From assembly GCA_022548915.1 (NCBI GenBank), contig JAKZES010000011.1, forward strand, positions 53,800 to 117,799: a stretch of 64,000 nt of DNA. The letters are read 5' to 3'. Each line of letters opens with the position of its first letter. Positions within the stretch are counted from its first letter, which is position 1. Below, piece after piece: positions 57,293 to 64,000 of this stretch. The stretch is from Verrucomicrobiaceae bacterium E54 (GTDB lineage: Bacteria > Verrucomicrobiota > Verrucomicrobiia > Verrucomicrobiales > Akkermansiaceae). Made by a program: the position numbers and the translations under genes. Under the pieces are notes generated by a model that was not told the origin of the DNA, searched no databases, and was given only the letters and a program-made list of their open reading frames with translations.

Positions 57293-59732
57293 GGTTCTCT
57301 CCGAGAAATCCAAGCCCGTGAACCGCAACAAGCGGAGGAAGCGCCGCTTCTACAAGCGGAAACGCTTCTGGGGCAGCTTGCTGCTGCTGGGATTGATCGC
57401 TGCCGGGGTGGGCTACGTCGCGGTCGAGCGCTACACGCGGCCGCATCGCGAGCGGGCGGCCGAGTACGATCTCGAAAGGATCAACGAGCTGGAGGTGCCC
57501 AGCGTGATCCTCGGGCGCGACGGCGGGGAGATCGGCCGGTTCTTCGTGCAGAACCGCAGCATCATCGGCGTCGACAAGATCCCCGACCGGTTCATCGACG
57601 CGCTGCGGGCGGGCGAGGACAAGCGTTTCTATGACCACGGCGGCGTCGACTACATCGGCATCGCCCGCGCGGCGAAGAGCTGGCTGTCCGCCGGCGAGGC
57701 GGTGTCCGGCGCCTCGACCATCACCCAGCAGCTCGCCCGGGGTGCCTTTTCGCTCGAGGCGGACCGGCGCAAGCGGGGCGATTCGGCCATCGACCGCAAG
57801 CTCGTCGAGGCCTTCCTGGCGATGCGGATCGAGGATCGCTACCGCAAGGACCAGATCCTCGAGTTCTACCTCAACCGCATCTACTTCGGCAGCGGCTTCT
57901 ACGGGATCCGCTCGGCCTCGCTGGGCTATTTTGGCAAGGAGCCGGAGGAACTCTCGGACATCGAGTGCGCCACCCTGGTCGGCCTGATCAAGAACCCGAC
58001 CGGCCTTTCCCCGCTGAACAACCGCGAAGCCTCGGAGGGCGCGCGCAACATGGTGCTCGCCCGGATGTCGAAGCTCGGCATGTTCTCCTCGTCCGAAGCC
58101 CGGCGCCTGATGGCCAAGCCGATCAAGCTGAACCCGAAGCCGCTCCAGCGGGGCACCACCCACCTCTACGAGCGGATCGCCGACGAGATCCGGGCGCTGC
58201 TCGGTGAGGACGGACTCGCGGCGGGCGGCCTCCAGATCCGGACCTCGATCGACTCCAGGGTCCAGTCGGCCGCCACCACCAAGCTCGAGGAAATCCTCAA
58301 ACGGGCCGAGGCCCGGGAAGGCTACAGCCACGTCAAGCATGGCGAGTTCTCCAAGGGCAGCCCCGAGGTGAAGGAGTACCTGCAGGGGGCCGTGCTGATG
58401 GTCGACCATCGCAATGGCGGGGTCATCGCCCACGTCGGCGGACGCGACTACGCCGAGGTGCCCTTCGACGTGATCGAGCTCGGTCAGCGCCCGCTCGGCA
58501 CGGCGTTTCATCCCTTCCTCTATGCCGCGGCGCTGGAGTCGGGCATGACGCCCGCCAGTCCCGTCGACGACTCGGCGATGGACAACCGCGCGGTCATGGT
58601 CGGCGGGCGCGAGGGCATCCTCGGTGAATGGGGGCTGGAGAGCCCGACGCCGCGCTATGAGGGCGAGGTGACGCTCCGGCGGGCGCTCGAGGCGTCGAAG
58701 ATCGCCGGCTCGGTGCGGGTCGCCAACGAGGTCGGTCTCGGGAAAGTGGTCGAGCAGGCCCGGAAGTTCGGGCTGCCGGTGCCCGAGGATGTCGAACTGC
58801 TGCCGCGGATCGCGCTCGGATTCGAGTCGGCCTCGCTCAAGGAGGCGGTTTCCGCCTACGCCGCCTTCGCCCGCGACGGGATCCCGGGGCCGCGCAAGGT
58901 TTGGTACGTCGAAAGCATCCGGGATGCGGGCGGGCAGGTGCGTTTCCAGCGGCCCGTGATCCACCCGGAAGTGCCGCGGGCGGTGAGCGACGCCACCGCC
59001 TTCCAGATCCACAGCATCCTCCGCAGCGGCATGCAGCGCGGCAGCGCCCGGGGACTCACCGACCTGATCGAGGCCACGCCCTTCAACGGGGCCGGCAAGC
59101 CGGGAACCACGCACGATTTTTCCGACAACTGGTTCCTCGGCTACAACGGCCGGGTCGCCTGCGGCGTCTGGATCGGTTTCCTGGAGGGCGACCGCAGCAT
59201 CTACGAAGGCGCCTTCGGCCGCGACCTTGCCATGCCGGTGTGGGCCGAGGTGATGAATGCCGCCGGCAGGGACTTCGGCGGACGCGGAATTCCGCAGCCC
59301 CCGAGCGTGGTCGAGGCCGAGGTCTGCCGCGTGTCGGGCCAGAGGGCCACGCCCTACTGCTACGAGATGGTCGAGGATCCGGCGACCGGCCGCCTGCGCT
59401 CGCGCCCGGCGGGCATCACCGAGTACTTCCGCAAGGGCACCGAGGCGCTGCCCTTCTGCTCGCAGCATTCCGGCGCCACTCCCGTGGAACCCGGCCAGGG
59501 CGCCATGGACCTCACCGCGCTCGCCGTGATCGACACCTCGCCGGTGCGCCCGCAGGAGCCGACATTGCTCGGCGACGACCCCTACCACAGCATCCACGTC
59601 AACAGCGACAACGCGCCGCAGCCCCGGGTGCGCGCCGGGCGGACCAACGTGCTGGATTCCTTCGACCTCGAGGACACGCTCGACGGGATCGAGCTGCCCA
59701 AGCCGTCGCGGCTGGAGATCGTGCCGGAATGA
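57291..59732 (+). CDS. Class A penicillin-binding protein with altered transpeptidase motifs
   Basis: 813 residues. A basic N-terminus and one helix (GSLLLLGLIAAGVGYVAVE) lead to a complete GT51 glycosyltransferase: AGEDKRFYDHGGVDYIGIAR with the catalytic Glu near residue 109, GASTITQQLARG, and KDQILEFYLNRIYFGSGFYG. The transpeptidase domain has the right fold but all three catalytic motifs deviate: SxxK is TAFH (404-407, within LGTAFHPFLYAAAL), SxN is SKI (469-471), KTG is KPG (603-605). It should polymerise glycan but probably cannot cross-link or bind beta-lactams normally. The start ATG 57291 overlaps the opposite midA start. Confidence 0.88.
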   Translation: MVLSEKSKPVNRNKRRKRRFYKRKRFWGSLLLLGLIAAGVGYVAVERYTRPHRERAAEYDLERINELEVPSVILGRDGGEIGRFFVQNRSIIGVDKIPDRFIDALRAGEDKRFYDHGGVDYIGIARAAKSWLSAGEAVSGASTITQQLARGAFSLEADRRKRGDSAIDRKLVEAFLAMRIEDRYRKDQILEFYLNRIYFGSGFYGIRSASLGYFGKEPEELSDIECATLVGLIKNPTGLSPLNNREASEGARNMVLARMSKLGMFSSSEARRLMAKPIKLNPKPLQRGTTHLYERIADEIRALLGEDGLAAGGLQIRTSIDSRVQSAATTKLEEILKRAEAREGYSHVKHGEFSKGSPEVKEYLQGAVLMVDHRNGGVIAHVGGRDYAEVPFDVIELGQRPLGTAFHPFLYAAALESGMTPASPVDDSAMDNRAVMVGGREGILGEWGLESPTPRYEGEVTLRRALEASKIAGSVRVANEVGLGKVVEQARKFGLPVPEDVELLPRIALGFESASLKEAVSAYAAFARDGIPGPRKVWYVESIRDAGGQVRFQRPVIHPEVPRAVSDATAFQIHSILRSGMQRGSARGLTDLIEATPFNGAGKPGTTHDFSDNWFLGYNGRVACGVWIGFLEGDRSIYEGAFGRDLAMPVWAEVMNAAGRDFGGRGIPQPPSVVEAEVCRVSGQRATPYCYEMVEDPATGRLRSRPAGITEYFRKGTEALPFCSQHSGATPVEPGQGAMDLTALAVIDTSPVRPQEPTLLGDDPYHSIHVNSDNAPQPRVRAGRTNVLDSFDLEDTLDGIELPKPSRLEIVPE

Positions 59733-59774
59733 CGTGACTTGCGTCCCGCCCCGCATCCACCCCAAGCTTCGTGC

Positions 59775-60848
59775 GTGACCGCCACCGCCCCGCGCCGCTG
59801 GAACGGCTTCGTCTGCCCGACGTGCCGGAGCCTGTTCCGGGTGGTGTCCAACCACGATGGACGCGGCGTGGTGTGCCCGACCTGCCACAGCATGCTGCGT
59901 CTTCCCGCCGAAGGGGAGGAAACCCCGCCGTTGGTGATCAAGGAGCTGTCACGCCGTCGCCGCAGCCGCGGCGATCGCCGCCGCGAACAGCGGGCCGAGG
60001 CGATCTTCGATGAAACCTTCGCCAACAAGAGCGGCCCGGATCCCCTTTTCGCCCGGATCCTCATCGCCTCGGTGGTGACGATCGTGGTCGTCATCGCGGT
60101 GGGGGTCTTCTGGCCGCGAACCGGCGGGCCTCCGGCCGACTACGAAACGGTGAGCCTGGAGCCGCCCCCGGCGGACCTCCAGCCGGTGCCCGATGCCGAG
60201 CCGCGGGTGGTCTCGGTCGCGATGGTCCGGGACGAACTGGAGCCGGTGGTGCGGGCCTTCCTCGAGGCCCCCGACCTCGAGACCGCCGCCGGGTGGGCCG
60301 CCCGCTCCGGGCGGACACTTGAGCGGATGAAGGCTCACTACGGCGATGACTACCGGCCGGAGGGCCTCGAGTCGGTGCTCTGGAACCATTCGATGACCAT
60401 GGGGGACGGCTGGGCCTCGTTCCGGGTGGAAACCCGGGACTTCAACCGCCGCACCGTGTTCCTGGTCGACGACGACGGGTGGAAGGTCGACTGGGAAAGC
60501 TGGGTCGGCTGGTCGCCCGTGACCTGGGAACAGCTCACCGAGCAGCGGCCGACCGAGACGGTGCGCCTGCGCGCGCTGGTCCGGCCGGTGGAGTACTACA
60601 ACTTCCGTTTTTCCTCCGAATCCGAGTGGGCGGCCTTCACGCTCGCCTCGCCGGACAATGCCTCGGCCATCTACGGCTACGTGCCCCGGGGCAGCGAGCT
60701 GCATTCCCGGCTGACCTTTCTCGACGGCACCACCGAGCGCCGGCTGCTCCTCGACGTCCGCTATCCCAGGAACGCCCCGGTCGGCAATCAGGTCCTCATC
60801 GAAGGCCTCAGCGGCGAAAGCTGGCTCGATGTCGAGGACCTGCCGTGA
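59775..60848 (+). CDS. Zinc-ribbon single-pass membrane protein
   Basis: 357 residues from GTG 59775. Two CPTC pairs (FVCPTCRSLF and VVCPTCHSML) form a zinc ribbon. A basic linker (SRRRRSRGDRRREQR) and one transmembrane helix (ILIASVVTIVVVIAVGVFW) follow, then a soluble domain of about 240 residues with no family I recognise (DDDGWKVDWESWVGW). The topology suggests a cytosolic metal-binding head and an external domain. It begins 42 bases after the PBP stop, so both may share a transcript. Confidence 0.72.
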   Translation: MTATAPRRWNGFVCPTCRSLFRVVSNHDGRGVVCPTCHSMLRLPAEGEETPPLVIKELSRRRRSRGDRRREQRAEAIFDETFANKSGPDPLFARILIASVVTIVVVIAVGVFWPRTGGPPADYETVSLEPPPADLQPVPDAEPRVVSVAMVRDELEPVVRAFLEAPDLETAAGWAARSGRTLERMKAHYGDDYRPEGLESVLWNHSMTMGDGWASFRVETRDFNRRTVFLVDDDGWKVDWESWVGWSPVTWEQLTEQRPTETVRLRALVRPVEYYNFRFSSESEWAAFTLASPDNASAIYGYVPRGSELHSRLTFLDGTTERRLLLDVRYPRNAPVGNQVLIEGLSGESWLDVEDLP

Positions 60849-60900
60849 GGGTTGCCTGCAAGACGCGACCGTCGCCTGATCCAGCGGCAGGCCGCGGGGC

Positions 60901-61365
60901 TTACATCGCCGCGCTCCTGAGCATCCACAGGGTCTTCTCGTGGACCTGGAGGCGGGCGATGAAAAGGTCCTCGGTTTCCGCGTCACCGGCCTCGCCGGCG
61001 GCATCGCGGCCCTTGATGGCGGCATCCACCAGCACCCGGTGATATTCGGCGAGGTGGGTGAGATAGCCGTTGGCGTCGAGCTTGCGCTCCATCCCCCCGA
61101 TCTCCGACATGGTGTCGAGCATTGCCAGTCCGCCGGGCGCGTAGCCCCCGAGGGCGCGGATCCGTTCGGCGATCTCGTCGATGGCGGTGAAGAGTTCCTC
61201 ATATTGCGTCTGGAAGGCGGTGTGCAGTCCGAAGAAATTCGCCCCCTCCACATTCCAGTGGGCCAGGTGGGTCTGCGCCATCAGCGCGTAGCTGTCGGCC
61301 AGCAACGTTTCCAGGTGGCCGATGACAACCTTGTTCATCTCGGGCGAGGTGGCTTGTGGATTCAT
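60901..61365 (-). CDS. dps: Dps ferritin-like DNA-binding protein
   Basis: 154 residues. LMAQTHLAHWNVEGANFFGL, HTAFQTQYEELFTAIDEIAE and RIRALGG form the ferroxidase ligands at the dimer interface of Dps. It oxidises Fe(II) with H2O2, stores iron and protects DNA in stress. The longer frame upstream to 61641 is not signal-like or Dps-like, so ATG 61365 (MNPQATSPEM) is preferred. A hairpin (cgcccg catt cgggcg, 61438-61453) lies in its 5' region. Confidence 0.93.
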   Translation of the reverse strand: MNPQATSPEMNKVVIGHLETLLADSYALMAQTHLAHWNVEGANFFGLHTAFQTQYEELFTAIDEIAERIRALGGYAPGGLAMLDTMSEIGGMERKLDANGYLTHLAEYHRVLVDAAIKGRDAAGEAGDAETEDLFIARLQVHEKTLWMLRSAAM

Positions 61366-61437
61366 AACGGCCCATCCTCGCCACGGGACGCGGCTGGCGC
61401 AACTCTCCCCGGTGAAGTTTGCGCATTCCTCAGTCAT

Positions 61438-61453
61438 CGCCCGCATTCGGGCG
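61438..61453. other. Small perfect hairpin in the dps 5' region
   Basis: A 6-bp stem cgcccg/cgggcg around catt. It lies 73 bases upstream of the dps start and could be an operator or part of a 5' leader. No poly-T follows on either strand. The 278-base gap from 61366 to 61643 shows no gene. Confidence 0.3.
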
Positions 61454-61643
61454 TTGTGGATGGCCGGCGCGTGGGGGGAGGCACGCCCTGAATCCGCCCG
61501 GTGATCGATCCGGCCGGAGAAGCAGGGCCATCCCGGAGCATGAGCCCCTGACCGAAAGACGGTCGCGACCGGGATCGCCCAAGCCTGCCGACCCACCTCT
61601 GGCGGGATCGCCGGCGACCCGGGCAGCATGATATCCACCACCC

Positions 61644-62234
61644 ATGACGACTGGCCGAACCTCCGCGCATCCCCCTGGATATCAACGGCCCGCCTGGAAC
61701 AATTTCTTGAAGAATCAAGGATTCGCCAGCTACCCTGCCGACAAGATCATCCGGGATATCATTGCCCGAGGTGATGAGAACAAAACTGTTGGCCCGAAAC
61801 TCAGTATGCCTCCAGACGCTGTAGTCGTTGAGAAGCCCTTGCAAGAGGCCCCGCATCCTGTCCTCTCGGTCCTTGCCTTGTGCTACTGGATCCCGTTCGG
61901 GCTATGGGTTGTCGCGCAGTTTCCCCTCCCGCTCGGCCATACGGAGGTCTCGCGATATGCGATTCGACTTGGCCTTTCACTGCTGGTCCTCTGTGGCGCG
62001 GGGATTGCGACGGCGATTGGTTTTGCTGGGATGCACCACATCCTCACCAACTACGGCGCGATGGGTCATTATGGCTACTTGGATTCGATCTTTTACTACG
62101 GGCGGGTTGGTGGATATGGAGCGGGATTGGCTGCCTTCGCGATTACCGCAACGACGGTTCGATTCGTCGTTCGCGCCAGGGCCTCGACCACTCCAGACAA
62201 GAAAGGCCAACAAGTCGGCGATGGCGACGCCTAA
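61644..62234 (+). CDS. Hypothetical three-helix membrane protein
   Basis: 196 residues, no family recognised. A polar N-terminus of about 70 residues precedes three hydrophobic segments: PVLSVLALCYWIPFGLWVVA, AIRLGLSLLVLCGAGIATAI and GYGAGLAAFAITATTVRFVV. GC content is lower than in the genes to its left. Its stop codon falls within an attC-like palindrome. Two more small same-strand genes follow. Confidence 0.6.
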   Translation: MTTGRTSAHPPGYQRPAWNNFLKNQGFASYPADKIIRDIIARGDENKTVGPKLSMPPDAVVVEKPLQEAPHPVLSVLALCYWIPFGLWVVAQFPLPLGHTEVSRYAIRLGLSLLVLCGAGIATAIGFAGMHHILTNYGAMGHYGYLDSIFYYGRVGGYGAGLAAFAITATTVRFVVRARASTTPDKKGQQVGDGDA

Positions 62235-62314
62235 CCGCGGCCTTGTTGAATTTCGTTTCCGGTGATTCTATGCCTTCAATCTGGCACGGAGCGCCGCCTT
62301 AGTTCGGGCGTCGC
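62224..62314. repeat. attC-like imperfect palindrome
   Basis: gcgacgcctaac (62224-62235) faces gttcgggcgtcgc (62302-62314), with an inner pair gcggc (62237-62241) / gccgc (62293-62297) and unequal spacers. The left box GCCTAAC fits the RYYYAAC core and overlaps the stop of the preceding gene, as in integron cassettes. The right box GTTCGGG departs from GTTRRRY at one position. No integrase is in the window, so this is a tentative call. Confidence 0.3.
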
Positions 62315-62339
62315 GCCATGCCTTTGACGTTGCGCGGAA

Positions 62340-62762
62340 ATGAGACCTTGGATGAAAGTCGCTCTAACTACGCTCGCGTTCCTAGGGTGTCGAGATCGCG
62401 CATTTAGGGAACTCGACCTTCTCTGCACAGTGGAGGGCGGGGAGCCAATGGAGCTGGCAGGTCGCCCAGCCACCCAGGAAATGGCCTCCTCGCATCTTCT
62501 GGATTTCAACTATTACGCGACAATTTCCCATGGCTACTTCGAGTCCGAACCAGACACTGATGCGGACTACCTGGCAGTTTCCATCCGGTATCCGAGTGGC
62601 ACCGGCCCACACATGAGCATGTCGAAGATGTTCTCACTGGAGGATCTCCCCGAGGACATCCTCTCAAGAAGGAGCACTGAGATCGTGACGATGACAAATG
62701 ACGCCATCATTTTCGACTTAGGGACGATTACGGTGACATCACCAAAACCTTGGAGGCGCTAG
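62340..62762 (+). CDS. Hypothetical small protein, possibly a lipoprotein
   Basis: 140 residues from ATG 62340 (ATG 62352 also possible). MKVALTTLAFLGC resembles a very short lipoprotein signal with lipobox FLGC. The rest is polar with beta tendency (DYLAVSIRYPSGTGPHMSMS, DAIIFDLGTITVTSPKP). No family recognised. Base composition is less GC-rich than elsewhere in the window. Gaps to neighbours are about 100 bases on each side, with no shared reading. Confidence 0.5.
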   Translation: MRPWMKVALTTLAFLGCRDRAFRELDLLCTVEGGEPMELAGRPATQEMASSHLLDFNYYATISHGYFESEPDTDADYLAVSIRYPSGTGPHMSMSKMFSLEDLPEDILSRRSTEIVTMTNDAIIFDLGTITVTSPKPWRR

Positions 62763-62889
62763 CAGGGCACGGCTGCTGACGCGTGCCCGCACCCTTGTCG
62801 CAGACGCTCACGGCTGGTAGAAGGTTACCAACGAATCGCACTGGGCGCCATGAGTGTCAGGCCAGCAGCGTTTCGAAGTGACGCAAAGC

Positions 62890-63516
62890 ATGGACCCGCG
62901 AGAGACGGCGCGTAGCTATGATGCCCTGGCGGATCACTGGAGTGGTGACGGCTTCCATCGCGAGAACGGCATCGATCAACACAAGCGGGCAATCCGTTTT
63001 TCGAGGAAATCCGGAGTCGCGATCGATATCGGGTGTGGGAGCAGTGGCCGGATCATCGATCTGCTTCGGGATAGCGGTTTCGCCGTCGAAGGCTTGGACA
63101 TTTCACAGGGAATGCTCAAGCAGGCACGGGCGAGGCATCCCGACGTTGAGTTTCACCTCGCCGACATCGTCACTTGGGACTTCCCGAAGCAATATGATTT
63201 CATTTCTGCTTGGGATAGCGTTTGGCACGTTCCCTTGGAGCATCAGGAGGAGGTGCTTCGCAAGCTTTGCGCCGGTTTGGCCGGCAACGGGGTGTTGATT
63301 TACACCAGCGGGGGCGTCGACACGCCGGAAGAGGGGTCGAATCCCTTCATGGGGCAGCCTCTCTACCATGCAGCGCTCGGGATACCGAAGTTGCTGGAGG
63401 TTGTCAGCGAGATGGATTGTGTGTGCCGACACCTGGAATATGATCAGGCCTCCAAGGGCGACGTCGGGAAGCATCTTTACCTGATTGTCCAAAAATCAGA
63501 ACGAGGAATCGCGTGA
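62890..63516 (+). CDS. Class I SAM-dependent methyltransferase
   Basis: 208 residues from ATG 62890. The SAM-binding motif I is VAIDIGCGSSGRIIDLL, followed by GLDISQGMLKQARARHPDVE (motif II acidic residue) and FISAWDSVWHVPLEHQEEVL. This is the Methyltransf_11/25 fold; the acceptor is unknown. A GTG at 62854 gives 12 more residues. It is less GC-rich than neighbouring housekeeping genes. A hairpin follows before the convergent gene. Confidence 0.8.
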   Translation: MDPRETARSYDALADHWSGDGFHRENGIDQHKRAIRFSRKSGVAIDIGCGSSGRIIDLLRDSGFAVEGLDISQGMLKQARARHPDVEFHLADIVTWDFPKQYDFISAWDSVWHVPLEHQEEVLRKLCAGLAGNGVLIYTSGGVDTPEEGSNPFMGQPLYHAALGIPKLLEVVSEMDCVCRHLEYDQASKGDVGKHLYLIVQKSERGIA

Positions 63517-63592
63517 CGAGTCTTGAGTCGTTCACCTCGCGGGAAAGGGGCTCGCAAGGGTTTCAAGGCCCGTGAGGGGCAGAGGCGGGAAG

Positions 63593-63618
63593 GCCGGCCC
63601 CGACGAATCGGGACCGGC
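63593..63618. terminator. Possible bidirectional hairpin between convergent genes
   Basis: gccggccccga (63593-63603) and tcgggaccggc (63608-63618) pair over 11 bases with one mismatch around a cgaa loop. It lies between the methyltransferase stop and the stop of the minus-strand gene. There is no T tract, so termination is only suggested by position. Confidence 0.35.
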
Positions 63619-63644
63619 GTTGCGAATTCAGGCCGGGCTGACGA

Positions 63645-64000
63645 TCACGGGGCGGTCTCGGTGGCCTTCAGGCGCCCGAAGAGCTTGTCTCCGGCGGCCG
63701 CACCTGAATCGATGGTCGCGGTCACGCTGTTGAGCGGCGAGCCATCCGTCACCGAGAAGGTCACATTGCTGGTGGGTCCGCCTCCCGGGCCATCCGGCAC
63801 CTCGACTCCCGGATCCGGTGTCCACGTGCCGAGGTCGTTGCTGTGCTGCACATACAACTTCGCCGTGCCGCGGTCGGCGACCGGCAGGCAGTTGAAGTCC
63901 AGCTGCAGTCCGCCACCGGTTTCGGTCACCGTCGGCAGCAGTCCCGCGGCATTGGCGTCGACGTTCGGATTCGCCGCTCCCAGCAGGAAGGCCAGGCCGT
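63645..64000 (-). CDS. C-terminal end of a large secreted protein (5' part beyond the window)
   Basis: The frame is open to the last base and the gene continues past it. About 117 residues remain: LAFLLGAANPNVDANAAGLL, then ETGGGLQLDFNCLPVADRGT, YVQHSNDLGTWTPDPG and ending KLFGRLKATETAP. The string of short beta strands with VQ(H/R)S.DL..W is the C-terminal domain common on secreted verrucomicrobial proteins such as beta-strand-repeat or LamG proteins. The function depends on the missing part. Confidence 0.75.
   Translation of the reverse strand, partial: GLAFLLGAANPNVDANAAGLLPTVTETGGGLQLDFNCLPVADRGTAKLYVQHSNDLGTWTPDPGVEVPDGPGGGPTSNVTFSVTDGSPLNSVTATIDSGAAAGDKLFGRLKATETAP

Noticed and set aside
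62763..62889. Second attC-like site before the methyltransferase gene
   Set aside because: No RYYYAAC/GTTRRRY pair with complementary inner boxes could be found.

Overview
The window is 64 kb of GC-rich bacterial chromosome, almost fully coding, with genes on both strands and several translationally coupled operons. It has the look of a Verrucomicrobiota genome, probably the Verrucomicrobiaceae/Luteolibacter side. This rests on secreted PDZ/DUF6288-type giants, a MoxR-vWA-coiled-coil-prenyltransferase operon as seen in the PVC group, secreted SASA, GH42 and CE15 enzymes, GGA/FxxN beta-helix repeats, and short intergenic repeats of the 'cgcagattacgcagatt' and 'aaactctaaactct' kind. The taxonomic call is inference from gene content and memory of families. 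No rRNA, tRNA, CRISPR array or complete insertion sequence was recognised.

Layout. 1-3.1 kb: partial metallophosphoesterase, MutT-like Nudix hydrolase, secreted PQQ-type sugar dehydrogenase, DUF4136 lipoprotein. 3.2-14.4 kb: secreted polysaccharide-related genes (GH42 beta-galactosidase, HAF-repeat autotransporter, a small lipoprotein missed by length cut-offs, a two-copy SASA esterase, first DUF6288 protein). 14.5-17 kb: purC and a CE15 glucuronoyl esterase. 17.1-30 kb: a seven-gene operon running moxR, a small anomalous membrane gene, DUF58, BatA-like protein with PA14, second vWA membrane protein, a 1303-residue coiled-coil membrane protein, and a terpenoid-cyclase-fold protein. 30.3-36.1 kb: a Hyb-type membrane-bound NiFe hydrogenase operon (small subunit, Fe-S subunit, NrfD-like anchor, large subunit, maturation protease). 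36-43 kb: GT87-like membrane protein, second DUF6288 paralogue, Tat-exported Gfo/Idh/MocA oxidoreductase. 43-49 kb: a degraded-looking accessory stretch with small envelope proteins, a broken EEP nuclease gene, a Pmp-like beta-helix protein, an orphan C-terminal remnant and a URO-D-like protein. 49-57 kb: trpB, purK, purE, guanine deaminase, ion channel, amidase, large membrane protein, MidA. 57-61 kb: an unusual class A PBP whose transpeptidase motifs are all altered, a zinc-ribbon membrane protein, Dps. 61.6-63.5 kb: three small co-directional genes, two of lower GC, with one attC-like palindrome. 63.6-64 kb: C-terminal end of a protein that continues past the window.

How it fits together. 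The organism probably exports enzymes acting on decorated plant or algal polysaccharide (GH42, SASA, CE15, sugar dehydrogenase), oxidises H2 or disposes of electrons through the Hyb enzyme, and devotes an operon to a MoxR/vWA envelope-associated machine of unknown purpose. The best candidates for undescribed biology are that operon, the paired DUF6288 giants, and the PBP that seems to keep only its glycosyltransferase.
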